DNA of 64,000 bases from Chitinophagaceae bacterium (GTDB lineage Bacteria > Bacteroidota > Bacteroidia > Chitinophagales > Chitinophagaceae): positions 215,730 to 279,729 of the forward strand of contig JAHBTJ010000008.1 in assembly GCA_019638595.1 (NCBI GenBank), read 5' to 3'. The translations under genes and the position numbers were made by a program. Numbering within the stretch: position 1 is the stretch's first letter; each line of letters opens with the position of its first letter. Below are positions 43,328 to 51,995 of this stretch, one piece after another. The notes under the pieces are model-generated. The model searched no databases. It saw nothing but the letters and a program-made list of their open reading frames with translations, and was not told where the DNA came from.

Positions 43328-43957
43328 TTACTTACACTGTGCCAACATTTCTTCTGTTTGCTGCTTACCCCAATTGGGATACAAGGGTGCAGGCTTTTCG
43401 GCATTGAACAAAGAAAGCGCCTTTTCCAACATGGGTTTGGCTTTTGCTTTACCGCCACCAAACTGTTCCGGAGTATTGAATATACCCGCAGCCTGCAGGT
43501 AATGCAACCTCGGGTTGGCGGGATCAAGCTGTAAGCCTTTTTTCATGGCAGCTTCGCCTTCGGCCCCATACGTGCTCCAGCGCGACTGAGGGTCCACCAG
43601 CATTTGCTGGGTAGCCGCCATATTGCGAATGGCATACAATTCGGCATTATCCTCTATGGCAGCAGCTTTATCACATAATTCTTTTACCCTGGCCGCGTTC
43701 GCGTCCTTATCTAATAAAGCATCCGTCCATCCCGGGGTTATTAAGCAAAGTGCCGCGTAATAGTAGGGAAGCCATTGCGTTTTTTCGGCATCGCCTATTC
43801 TTTGAAAAGCATCAGACAGGCTTTTCCATCCGGATGTTGATTTTACCGTATCCATTGCAGCCAGTCTTGCTTCCATCGCCTTTACATATTTGTCGCTTTG
43901 CGCGGCAACATTCAGCATGGCTATACTCAAAACAGTAACTATTAATGTCTTTTTCAT
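43328..43957 (-). CDS. Secreted TPR-like protein
   Basis: A 209-residue periplasmic protein with signal peptide MKKTLIVTVLSIAMLNVAAQ. The rest is helical with tetratricopeptide-like repeats (NAARVKELCDKAAAIEDNAELYAIRNMAATQQMLVDP, then GEAAMKKGLQLDPANPRLHYLQAAGIF, and AKPMLEKALSLF). No catalytic motif is seen. It lies 45 bases after the TonB receptor stop on the same strand, so the two are probably co-transcribed and the TPR protein may help assemble or work with the receptor. Confidence 0.75.
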   Translation of the reverse strand: MKKTLIVTVLSIAMLNVAAQSDKYVKAMEARLAAMDTVKSTSGWKSLSDAFQRIGDAEKTQWLPYYYAALCLITPGWTDALLDKDANAARVKELCDKAAAIEDNAELYAIRNMAATQQMLVDPQSRWSTYGAEGEAAMKKGLQLDPANPRLHYLQAAGIFNTPEQFGGGKAKAKPMLEKALSLFNAEKPAPLYPNWGKQQTEEMLAQCK

Positions 43958-44002
43958 ATTTGTTTGATTTCTGAATTATTGTATTATCGCGAATAAAAAA
44001 TT

Positions 44003-46252
44003 TTACAGGTTATTGTTAATAGCATCTTCGGTCCTGTCAATACCAAGACTCATAAAAACTCCCAGGAATACGAATATGCGCGATGGCGGCACTATGGCTG
44101 ACTTGCGATATCCGTTGTAAGAATAATTATATCCATATACCTGGTTAATACCAAAAATATTGTTTACCGACAGTACCAGTACCGTAAATCGCTTGCTGTC
44201 TTTTTTAAACAAATCAGGCAGGTAATTCAGGCTGAAGCTCACATTGTGATAATCCCTGGTTTCTCCTTTATCCGAAAATTCATATTCCGTACCGTCAAAA
44301 ATAATATTATAATAAGGGCGACCGCTGGCATAGGTATACGACATGTTAAACCCTGTTTTCCATTCTGTCACAAACTTCTTCATTACCAGCGAAGCGGTAT
44401 GCTTTGATGCAAAATTGGGCTGAATGGCAAAGGGAAAATTCGTAAAATCTCTTTTGGTATCGAGGTACGAATACGAAACCCAATAGTCGAGATTTTTAAA
44501 AGTTTTTTTATCGCGCCAGAACAACTCAAATCCTTGGGCATCGCCAAAGCCATTATTATTTACAGCTACCTGCTGGTTGGTGACGCTGCTGAAACCGGTT
44601 TTTATAAGATCATTGTATTTTTTGTAAAATGCTTCCAACCGGAAGGTGATCTTACCGGTTACTTTTTGATACTGTGCTATATAATGCGTGGCTTTTGAAA
44701 ATGTAAGCACATGGGGCGTAGGTAAGTATTTATTTTCAGGATTCTGGTAAAAAATACCATACGCCAGGGACGCCTGGCTGCTTTTACCTGTTTTGTACGC
44801 AAGTGAGATCCTGGGCGCAATATTGTTTTTGTTCAGCAACGAAGAATGCTCAAACCTGCCTCCTATTTTTGCAGCCAGGTCGTTGGTAAGATAAATATCT
44901 GTTTCCGCAAACAAGGCGTTCATATTTTCCACAATGCTATTGCTGAACTGATCGCCCGTGTACAATGTATACCGGGTTTTATCGTGACTGTAATTATACT
45001 CCGTTCCGAACCTGATTACTGAAATGCCCCGAAGCCTTTTATCAAACAGCAATTTGGCATTAAAATATTTACCGGGCATCACAACATTAAAATTTTTATA
45101 CTCAAGCCCCTGTAATGTTTGCTCTTTATTTTGATCATCCAGCAGATTGCCTTCAATATTATCCCTGTTGGTAGTATAAGACAGCCCCGCATTCAGCTTC
45201 CAGCCATTGCCCAGCAGTTCCCGGTACGACAGGTTATGATACATATTGAAGTTCTTGATGGAAAACGCGTCCTTATAGCCAACTGTATCCAGGCTGGGGT
45301 TCCTGATGCCTACTTTATTTCCACTGAAATAACCATAATATTTTATAATGCCCGTGGAAGATGTTTTGATACGGAAATTAGCATCGGCAGTATGAAAATC
45401 AGGTATTCTTGTATATTCGGGGCGTTGCCTGATTGCTTTGAACGCCAGCCAAAGGTTGGCGTAGCTGTAACTGAAGCCCCACGATGACCTTTTATTTTTT
45501 GCAAGATGCTGGTGCCCTGCGTTCATGCTTAATACCGATATACCAAAATCACTTGAGCTTTGTTCGGGCAGATCTATAGACTCCAGTATCAAAGCAGAAG
45601 AAAGCGCCTGGCCATACAATGCCGAATAACCGCCGGTGCTAAAAATCGTTCCCTTAAATAAAAAAGGAGAAAATCTGCCGCGTTGCGCTATATTAGGTAC
45701 ACTGCTATAGAAAAAATTATTGACGAGTGTGCCATCAATAAAGGTTTTGGTTTCAGCAGCGGTACCGCCTCTTACAAATAAACCTTCGCTCTCGCCCACC
45801 TGCTGCGCACCCGGTAATGTTTTTAAAGCGCCTGTTACATCGGCATTGGCGCCTGCCGTTGTAGCAACATCAATAGAGCTTAATACCGTCACCCGCTTCC
45901 GGTCTCCCGCTTCAAAGCTGCCTGCCGTGATCAGCACGGCTTTTAATTCGCTGATCTCTTCTTTCATGTCTATATCCATCGCAACAGGTGTGTCAGCAAT
46001 TTCTATATTATTTTCTACCGGTTTGTATCCCAGGGCTGTTATTACCAATACAAACTTTCCTTTTTCACCGGTTGTAAAATGATAGCCGCCGGTTGAATCG
46101 GAGGTGGCTCCGTCATAGGTATCCTTTAACGTTATGCTCGCCCCCGCAACAGGCTTGCCTTTTCTATCCCTTACATGCCCTGAAATTTCCGTTTGGGCGT
46201 TAACAGCCACTACCCACATCATACTTACGGCTAATACTAATACTTTTACCAT
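44003..46252 (-). CDS. TonB-dependent receptor with carboxypeptidase-regulatory domain
   Basis: A 749-residue outer-membrane receptor. Signal peptide residues 1-19 (...VVAVNAQ) are followed by a carboxypeptidase-regulatory-like domain (ISGHVRDRKGKPVAGASITLKDTYDGATSD..., to about 100). The plug has GALKTLPGAQQVGESEGLFVRGGTAAETKTFIDGTLV, and a short barrel with aromatic-ending strands closes with VFLGVFMSLGI. There is no SusD partner. The fold and length fit receptors for small ligands or metal chelates. Its neighbours downstream are a TPR protein and a winged-helix regulator; upstream lies a repeat array and an IS110 remnant. Confidence 0.88.
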   Translation of the reverse strand: MVKVLVLAVSMMWVVAVNAQTEISGHVRDRKGKPVAGASITLKDTYDGATSDSTGGYHFTTGEKGKFVLVITALGYKPVENNIEIADTPVAMDIDMKEEISELKAVLITAGSFEAGDRKRVTVLSSIDVATTAGANADVTGALKTLPGAQQVGESEGLFVRGGTAAETKTFIDGTLVNNFFYSSVPNIAQRGRFSPFLFKGTIFSTGGYSALYGQALSSALILESIDLPEQSSSDFGISVLSMNAGHQHLAKNKRSSWGFSYSYANLWLAFKAIRQRPEYTRIPDFHTADANFRIKTSSTGIIKYYGYFSGNKVGIRNPSLDTVGYKDAFSIKNFNMYHNLSYRELLGNGWKLNAGLSYTTNRDNIEGNLLDDQNKEQTLQGLEYKNFNVVMPGKYFNAKLLFDKRLRGISVIRFGTEYNYSHDKTRYTLYTGDQFSNSIVENMNALFAETDIYLTNDLAAKIGGRFEHSSLLNKNNIAPRISLAYKTGKSSQASLAYGIFYQNPENKYLPTPHVLTFSKATHYIAQYQKVTGKITFRLEAFYKKYNDLIKTGFSSVTNQQVAVNNNGFGDAQGFELFWRDKKTFKNLDYWVSYSYLDTKRDFTNFPFAIQPNFASKHTASLVMKKFVTEWKTGFNMSYTYASGRPYYNIIFDGTEYEFSDKGETRDYHNVSFSLNYLPDLFKKDSKRFTVLVLSVNNIFGINQVYGYNYSYNGYRKSAIVPPSRIFVFLGVFMSLGIDRTEDAINNNL

Positions 46253-46318
46253 CCTTACAAATTACTTCTCAAATGTAAAGTAGTTTATGTTATAAACCAA
46301 ATATTATTTAAGATTCAA

Positions 46319-46458
46319 AGTTTACGGTTTCGGGGTTGAAGTTTATAGTTTCAGGAGCCGGGGGGTACTTACAACAATTAATGGTTTCGGGCCTATAGTG
46401 TATGGTTGCAGGTTACAAGTTGCAGGTTTCGGGTTTATAGTTTTGAGGTTGTGGTTTG
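46319..46458. repeat. 7-nt periodic intergenic array E
   Basis: About twenty heptamers, GGTTTCG / AGTTTAT / AGGTTAC type, with a one-base phase change near 46382. The array begins 66 bases upstream of the TonB receptor start and ends where recognisable IS110 transposase sequence begins. Its reverse complement resembles array B. Confidence 0.75.
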
Positions 46459-46682
46459 CTTAGCTCAAAGCTGGCCCCGGGGTAACGCTTCCTTAAATGA
46501 GTGATCACCCCTTCAGCCCTGGCTCCCATACGGTGATTACCTAAGGTCATACCTTCATAAACAGCTGCTACCTGCCAGTCTTTTTTGTGAACATCAATTC
46601 CTACATAAATTACGCTTCCTGCATAACGTTGTTGCTTACCTTTGTTGTCGGTTTCGGGTGCGGCAGAAGTTTGTTGTTTCAT
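46459..46682 (-). pseudogene. IS110-family transposase, N-terminal fragment
   Basis: About 73 codons of a DEDD transposase remain: after a Gln-rich start the RuvC-like motif VIYVGIDVHKKDWQVAA (first catalytic Asp in GID) is intact. Then EGMTLGNHRMGARAEGVITHLRKRYPGASFE follows before the sequence runs into the 7-nt array. Full transposases have 300 or more residues including a second, Ser-containing domain, all missing here, so this is a dead remnant. The open frame continues about 16 codons through the repeat to 46413, which is not homologous. IS110 elements use a bridge RNA encoded next to the transposase; any remnant would lie at 46683-46794. Confidence 0.85.
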
Positions 46683-46794
46683 TGTAAAATGATTTTAGTT
46701 TCTACAAATTTCTTCTTTGCAGCGTAAAGAGCAATCTTTTCGACTGATGCTGTTCCGAAACCTTTTTCATATAGACTGATAGCCAATGCCCCCC
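46683..46794 (-). other. Short open fragment upstream of the IS110 remnant
   Basis: On the minus strand this stretch reads open for 36 codons from just after the AraC stop codon, with coding-like segments ISLYEKGFGTASVEKIALY and AAKKKFVETK, and stops in TGA overlapping the IS110 start (ATGA). It could be the 3' scrap of a displaced gene (the first part resembles a TetR helix-turn-helix start) or the IS110 left end that encodes the bridge RNA. I cannot decide between these. Confidence 0.35.
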
Positions 46795-47685
46795 TCACGC
46801 CTCATACACATGCGCGTTAAATGACATCAGGTATTCACTGGGGGTCATTTCCTTTACCGCCCTGAAAACCCTGTTGAAGTTGGTGATGCTGTTAAACCCG
46901 CAATTATATGCGATGGTCGATATCCCTTCATTAGAATTGCTGGTTAGCTTACTGCAGGCTTCATTGATCCGCACTTCATTCAAAAAACTGATAAAAGTTT
47001 TTCCTGTACGTTTTCTGAAATACCTGCAAAATGACTGGGTTGTCATATAGGCGATCGCCGCAACATCTTCCAGCGAAATATCGTTATTAAAATTATCCAT
47101 GATATACTTGTATATCTTGCTGATCCTGCTGCCATCCTCTTCGCTGTAATGTTTTGTTTCATTGCCGGAAGATAGGGCGCCGGTAGCCGGAAGAGCGGAT
47201 AAGAATTTCATCAGGTCAATAAAGTATATGATTCTTTCAATGCTCCCGTCTTTCAGTTCACTGATATATTGCATCCTGGTGCAAATATCATGGGCATATG
47301 GCTGTGGAATGCAAAAGCCTGATTGATTCTGCTGTATAAAATTTTTAAGCTGTCTCATTTCAGGCAAGCCGAAAAAAGAGGAAAGCATGCCATTTGGATT
47401 AAAAAAAATGGTGAGCGCCTGGATGCTTTTTGAGCTGCCCGGCATAAAATAAGTAGAATCATTTTTAAATACATGCGGCTGGTTGGCTCCCAGGAAAAAA
47501 ATATCATTGGATTGGAATGCATGCATATTATTACCGGCAACCAGGGTACCTTCTCCCTTAATGACCCAGGTAAGCTGCACTTCTTTATGACGGTGAAAAT
47601 GAGGAAAAAAATAAGGAAGCGATTCGGGAAGAACAATAATTGATTTGTTCTCGGGCACAGGAATGGTAAACTGAAGGACTCTCAT
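46795..47685 (-). CDS. AraC-family transcriptional regulator with cupin sensor domain
   Basis: A 296-residue regulator. The N-terminal cupin (about residues 10-120: LPYFFPHFHRHKEVQLTWVIKGEGTLVAGNNMH, NDIFFLGANQPHVF) binds a ligand, usually a sugar. The C-terminal pair of helix-turn-helix motifs is ISLEDVAAIAYMTTQSFCRYFRKRTGKTFISFLNEVRI and ISTIAYNCGFNSITNFNRVFRAVKEMTPSEYL. It lies 257 bases downstream of the hybrid sensor gene on the same strand, at the left border of the fructan-type locus. A perfect 14-bp palindrome stands 182 bases before its start. It may act as a second, sugar-responsive regulator of the locus. Confidence 0.9.
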   Translation of the reverse strand: MRVLQFTIPVPENKSIIVLPESLPYFFPHFHRHKEVQLTWVIKGEGTLVAGNNMHAFQSNDIFFLGANQPHVFKNDSTYFMPGSSKSIQALTIFFNPNGMLSSFFGLPEMRQLKNFIQQNQSGFCIPQPYAHDICTRMQYISELKDGSIERIIYFIDLMKFLSALPATGALSSGNETKHYSEEDGSRISKIYKYIMDNFNNDISLEDVAAIAYMTTQSFCRYFRKRTGKTFISFLNEVRINEACSKLTSNSNEGISTIAYNCGFNSITNFNRVFRAVKEMTPSEYLMSFNAHVYEA

Positions 47686-47866
47686 GTTGTCTAAGATTAA
47701 TAAGCAGTTAAAAATACGTAACGGTGAAAATCAAAATAATGGCAACGTATTAAGCATAGGCATGAAAATCCAATCGAATATTTAAAATGATGCAGAAAGG
47801 ATTTTAAAGTCATGACTAAACTATAAAAATATATTCACTTTTTCCAGCAATATTTTGTTTAAATAG

Positions 47867-47880
47867 GGTAATATATTACC
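47867..47880. promoter_or_regulatory. Perfect 14-bp palindrome, candidate operator
   Basis: GGTAATATATTACC, fully symmetric, in the 257-base gap between the hybrid sensor gene and the AraC gene. It has no terminator features and could be bound by the AraC protein or another dimeric regulator. Confidence 0.4.
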
Positions 47881-47942
47881 ATATCCGGCATATCCCGGTA
47901 TCGTTTAACCAGGATACAATTCTGACCTGCACCTGTTCACTT

Positions 47943-50735
47943 TCAGCACCGCTTTCCTTCCCGGTATTCTGAGGGTGTCATCGAAAATTTTGACCGGAAC
48001 ACGGTGGAGAAATATGCTTGCGATGAAAACCCCACTTTACAGGCTACTTCAAAAATGGAAATGGATTCATTGGACAGCAGGAATTTTGCTTTCTGCATTC
48101 TTGCAGTAAGTATATAGTCATTGATATTGTACCCAAGCAGCGCTTTTACCTTCCGGTATAACTGCACACGGGATATCCCGATCTCCCTGCATATTTCATC
48201 AATGGAAAAACCCTCATTCGACAAGTTGCTTTCTACTATGGCTGTAAACTCGTTAATGAATTTGCGGTCAATTTTCTTTGAATGACCGGGCCGGGCTTCA
48301 TAAGGTAGTTCGCTGCTGTAATGCTCGCGTAGCTGCAGGCGACTTTTCAGCAGGTTCCTGATCGTTTCACACAGGTATTCCATATTAAATGGCTTTACAA
48401 TGAATGCATCTGCCTGCATCCGTATGCCCTGTATCTGCTCCTCTATGCTGTTCTTGGCCGTGAGCAGGATCAAAGGGATATGCGATGTGCGGATATCCTG
48501 CTTGATCATTTCTGTGATATGCAGTCCGTTTTTGCCTGGTAATATGATATCTGAAATAATGAGATCCGGAACGATCTCACGGGCAAGTGCCAGTCCGCTT
48601 ATGCCGTTGTCTGCTTCATGTAGTTCATAATGCCTGCCTAAGCGGTTTTTTAAAAAGCTTCGCATATCCAGATCGTCTTCTATGATCAATACGGAATGTT
48701 CCCTGGGGTTGTTATTATCCGGATAATATTCAGGCTGGTGGCTGGGCTGCTCTAATTCCTGCATGAATATTTTTATATCTTCATAGCTGGTATTCCCTGA
48801 AGAAGCGTCAGGCTGTTTAAAGTCGCAGGCGTCAAAATGATCTTTTCCCAGGGGCAGGTATACTTCAAAGCATGCACCTTTCCATTTTTCACTTTTCAGC
48901 GTTATTTTCCCGTGATGCAGCTTTACCAGCTCTTCCGATAAAGACAGTCCCAGGCCGGTTCCCTTTGAAGAGGACGAATTTCCCTGGTAGAATATATCAA
49001 AAGCATGTTTGATTTCTTCATGTGTCATCCCTATCCCCGAATCCTCCACTCTTATTACTGCCATTGTTTCCTCCGCACTTTTTCCGATAGTGATGCTGAT
49101 CAACCCGTCATCCGGAGTGAACTTGAAAGCATTGGAAAGCAGGTTGAATAAAACTTTGTCAAGCATGTTTACGTCAAACCATACATGCAACTGTTTGTAC
49201 CTGCTGTCTACAAAAAAACCGGTAGACTTTTTACGGGCGATTACTTCGAAGGAATCTGCAATTTCCCGGACGAACGCAATGAGATCGTTTTCAGAAACCT
49301 GCAACTTCATCTTCCGCTCTTCTATCTTCCTGAAATCCATCAATTGGTTAACCAGGCGCAGCAGCCGGAGCGTATTTTTATGAACGAGATGCAAACTGTT
49401 TTTGATAGTATAGCTTAATTTCTCTGTAGACAATACTTCTTCAAGCGGGCCTAATATCAGCGTGAGCGGTGTTCTGAATTCATGGGATATATTGGTGAAG
49501 AAATTGAATTTGGCATCCGTTGCCTGTTTTGCATAGGCTGTCATTTCAATCAACTGGTTACGCTGGGTCAGTATTTCCTGGTTCTGGGCAGAAAGTCTTT
49601 TATTGATCCTCCTGTTGTTTCTTAACGCCACCACTGCAATACCGCCAAGAATTAATACCAGTATCAAAGCCCCGATGAAAATATAAATAATGACCGCCTG
49701 GCTTTCCTGTATACGTTGTTGCTTAAGGAGTACATCCTGCTGGTTGCCGATATCCCTTTGCTGCGCGTTGATCTTTTCCGTCTGCAATTTCATGATACGC
49801 ACATTGGTGGAATCTATAACAACCGTGGACAAAGTGTTTTCTTTACTAAAGGTCTCTTTGTTAAGAATTTTAAAAGCGATCTGGACAGCTTCTTCTCCGC
49901 CGGTAGGATTGAGCAGGGTAGCTTTCAGTTTCTTATCCGCTACTAAGTCTATACCCCCGTTTGGCCCGGCCAGCCCATCCACACCAATGAATGTTGCCTG
50001 TTTTTCAAAGCCCAGCTTTTTGTATACTTCATACGCACCAAGCGCCATAGGATCATTCTGGGCAAAAATGATATCATCCGGTGATAACAGGTCCCTGATC
50101 TTCCATAATTCTTCCGACGCTTTTTCCTTAAGCCAGTTACCGTAAATGCTGGCTTTTATCTTTATTTCCGGATTCGACTGTATAGCCGCTTCAAATCCTT
50201 TTTTTCTTTCAACCGAAGAGGTTGAACCCTTTAGTCCGATGATCTCGATAATATTGGAATGGGGTTTATATATATTAGACAGGTAGTTGCCCGCCATATT
50301 ACCTATTTCATAATTATTGGCACCCACGAACGCCGTATACTGATCAGATAAGATCCTCCTGTCAATTACTACAACAGGTATTCCCTTGTTATACACTTCC
50401 TCAACGATGGCTGTCAGCGGTTCTGCCTCGTTCGGAGAAACGAGCAATATATCAATTCCCTCCCTGATCAGTTCCCTGATCTGCCTGATCTGCAGGGTGC
50501 TGTTATCATCGGCATTCTTATACAATAATTCTGATCCGGGATGGAAAGTAAACTCCCGGTTAACACCGTCGAGGGTGGCATTACGCCATTTGATATCACC
50601 GGTACATTGAGAAAAACCTATCTTATACTTTTTAGGAGGGATCTCGACATTTGTATTGCAGGCACCCGCCATCAGCAGAAATGCAATAACGATATAAACA
50701 GCACTTTTTGACTTTACTACAGGCAAACTGATCAT
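47943..50735 (-). CDS. Hybrid two-component sensor/regulator with periplasmic sugar-binding domain (HTCS)
   Basis: A 930-residue one-protein two-component system. The start is the ATG at 50735 (an in-frame TTG lies 15 bases upstream), leading to a signal/anchor ending LLMAGACNTN, which also resembles a lipobox. Residues about 30-310 are a type I periplasmic sugar-binding fold like RbsB (KKYKIGFSQCTGDIKWR, VVVIDRRILSDQYTAFVGANNYEIG, IFAQNDPMALGAYE, FIGVDGLAG). One membrane helix lies near 350-370. HisKA (NISHEFRTPLTLILGPLEE, His near 417) and HATPase (NLLSNAFKF, GTGLGLSLSEEL) follow. A receiver (IISDIILPGKNG, Asp near 730) and an AraC-type DNA-binding domain (about 830-930) complete it. The layout is that of Bacteroides BT1754, a fructose sensor of the fructan locus. 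It probably activates the divergent PUL operon. Confidence 0.95.
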   Translation of the reverse strand: MISLPVVKSKSAVYIVIAFLLMAGACNTNVEIPPKKYKIGFSQCTGDIKWRNATLDGVNREFTFHPGSELLYKNADDNSTLQIRQIRELIREGIDILLVSPNEAEPLTAIVEEVYNKGIPVVVIDRRILSDQYTAFVGANNYEIGNMAGNYLSNIYKPHSNIIEIIGLKGSTSSVERKKGFEAAIQSNPEIKIKASIYGNWLKEKASEELWKIRDLLSPDDIIFAQNDPMALGAYEVYKKLGFEKQATFIGVDGLAGPNGGIDLVADKKLKATLLNPTGGEEAVQIAFKILNKETFSKENTLSTVVIDSTNVRIMKLQTEKINAQQRDIGNQQDVLLKQQRIQESQAVIIYIFIGALILVLILGGIAVVALRNNRRINKRLSAQNQEILTQRNQLIEMTAYAKQATDAKFNFFTNISHEFRTPLTLILGPLEEVLSTEKLSYTIKNSLHLVHKNTLRLLRLVNQLMDFRKIEERKMKLQVSENDLIAFVREIADSFEVIARKKSTGFFVDSRYKQLHVWFDVNMLDKVLFNLLSNAFKFTPDDGLISITIGKSAEETMAVIRVEDSGIGMTHEEIKHAFDIFYQGNSSSSKGTGLGLSLSEELVKLHHGKITLKSEKWKGACFEVYLPLGKDHFDACDFKQPDASSGNTSYEDIKIFMQELEQPSHQPEYYPDNNNPREHSVLIIEDDLDMRSFLKNRLGRHYELHEADNGISGLALAREIVPDLIISDIILPGKNGLHITEMIKQDIRTSHIPLILLTAKNSIEEQIQGIRMQADAFIVKPFNMEYLCETIRNLLKSRLQLREHYSSELPYEARPGHSKKIDRKFINEFTAIVESNLSNEGFSIDEICREIGISRVQLYRKVKALLGYNINDYILTARMQKAKFLLSNESISIFEVACKVGFSSQAYFSTVFRSKFSMTPSEYREGKRC

Positions 50736-50892
50736 AACACAAATTTGCAAGATTTACAAAATATCATTTCAGGAATTATTTCATTGTTTTTCAATTTTGA
50801 TCTTTTATGTTTTTAGCAATGAAGCTTGTGTAATAAAATTGAAAAAGGAACGTATCTTTTTTAAAAATTATTTAAACTTATAATACTTTTTA

Positions 50893-50916
50893 TGCTGAAT
50901 ATTAATATTATGAGCA
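50893..50916. promoter_or_regulatory. Dyad in the divergent control region of the PUL
   Basis: A perfect 12-bp palindrome AATATTAATATT (50898-50909) flanked by TGCT (50893-50896) and AGCA (50913-50916), between the divergent sensor and PfkB-fold genes. It is a candidate site for the hybrid regulator or the AraC protein. The region is very A/T-rich, so chance is possible. Confidence 0.35.
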
Positions 50917-51015
50917 GATAACAAAATTGATCTTCCTTTTAAAAAGATTGCATCTAAACTGAAAAGCGTGTCGGGGGTGCTGATATTAAATTGCCTGCCA
51001 GTAACAATTGCTTAT

Positions 51016-51909
51016 ATGGAAAATTCAGGCAACAAATCTCTTCAGGCCGCTTGTTTCGGGGAAAGTTTTTGGTATGCTTCAGGCAACGGTTTTTATCCGA
51101 TCGGGTTCCCGGTAATACTATCCTTTTATCTTCATCAGCTTGGAGTAGATCCTATGCTGATTACCCGCGTGGGATTGGATGAACAGGGCAAGAAGGTCAT
51201 CCGGTTTGTAGAAGAAAAAGGGCTCTGCACAGATTATTTTCAAATTGATTATGACTATCCCACAGGTGAATGGACAAATAATGGAACAAAAGCATCTATG
51301 CACGCATCCCCGCAGGCATGGAACAATATCATAGCAGAGCCCGCTTACATCAGTAAATTTCAGCACGCAGACATTTGGGTACACAGCTCCATCCCGGCGT
51401 ATTATCCCGGCACTCCCTGCCTGCAAACCCTTCTTTCAATCATTGAATTGAATGTCAGGAGGGTTTTTTACCTGAGCTTACCAGCTTCTATCATCTCCAA
51501 AGCGCTTCTGGAGCAATGTTTAAAGGGAACTTTTATGCTGTATACCGGTGTGGAGGAACTGGAACTGATCACCGGCTGGTTCAGTAACATACAGTCTTTG
51601 ACCGACAGGGTGAACCTGTTGCATCAAAAATTCATGATACCCTACATTATTATATCAACGGGAAAGGGCGGCTATTTTATCAGTGCAGAGGACAAGAGCT
51701 ATCAATACGAAAACCAGGATGGTAAAAAATCATTAAATCCCTTTGCAGATCACATTTTTCTGGCAGGACTTATCCCGGCAATATTGAATGGTCATGATAT
51801 ATGCAGAGCAGTAGCAACCGGCGCACAGTTAACAGAACTTGTATCCTCTTCAGGGGAGCTCTACCCGGTGAATCCTGTCTCTCTCCCTGATCAATACAGG
51901 GGCGGATAA
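51016..51909 (+). CDS. PfkB-fold (fructokinase-like) protein lacking catalytic motifs
   Basis: A 297-residue protein with the overall pattern of PfkB-family fructokinases: ACFGESFWYASG at the start, LHQLGVDPMLITRVGLDEQGKKVI, YPTGEW, a C-terminal ISTGKGGYFIS strand-loop and IFLAGLIPAILNG. However, the defining residues are gone. The N-terminal GGAP/GGxxxN sugar motif is IGFP (about residues 29-32). The WD of fructokinases is WY. The DxNxR-type strand is YLSLPAS. The catalytic GAGD motif is FADH (about 242-247), replacing the base Asp and anion-hole glycines. It is probably a pseudokinase, perhaps sugar-binding or regulatory. The ATG at 51016 gives normal family length; a GTG lies 48 bases upstream. 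It is the first gene of the PUL operon. Confidence 0.75.
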   Translation: MENSGNKSLQAACFGESFWYASGNGFYPIGFPVILSFYLHQLGVDPMLITRVGLDEQGKKVIRFVEEKGLCTDYFQIDYDYPTGEWTNNGTKASMHASPQAWNNIIAEPAYISKFQHADIWVHSSIPAYYPGTPCLQTLLSIIELNVRRVFYLSLPASIISKALLEQCLKGTFMLYTGVEELELITGWFSNIQSLTDRVNLLHQKFMIPYIIISTGKGGYFISAEDKSYQYENQDGKKSLNPFADHIFLAGLIPAILNGHDICRAVATGAQLTELVSSSGELYPVNPVSLPDQYRGG

Positions 51910-51995
51910 ACCGGTTAATAACAAAACGACGCTAATAGTATCCGGGCAACAGGATCATGTAAACCATACAACAGACAATACAACCCCATCATTTT

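Noticed and set aside
46413-46458. C-terminal extension of the IS110 remnant frame
   Set aside because: These codons read through the 7-nt repeat array and have no similarity to transposases.
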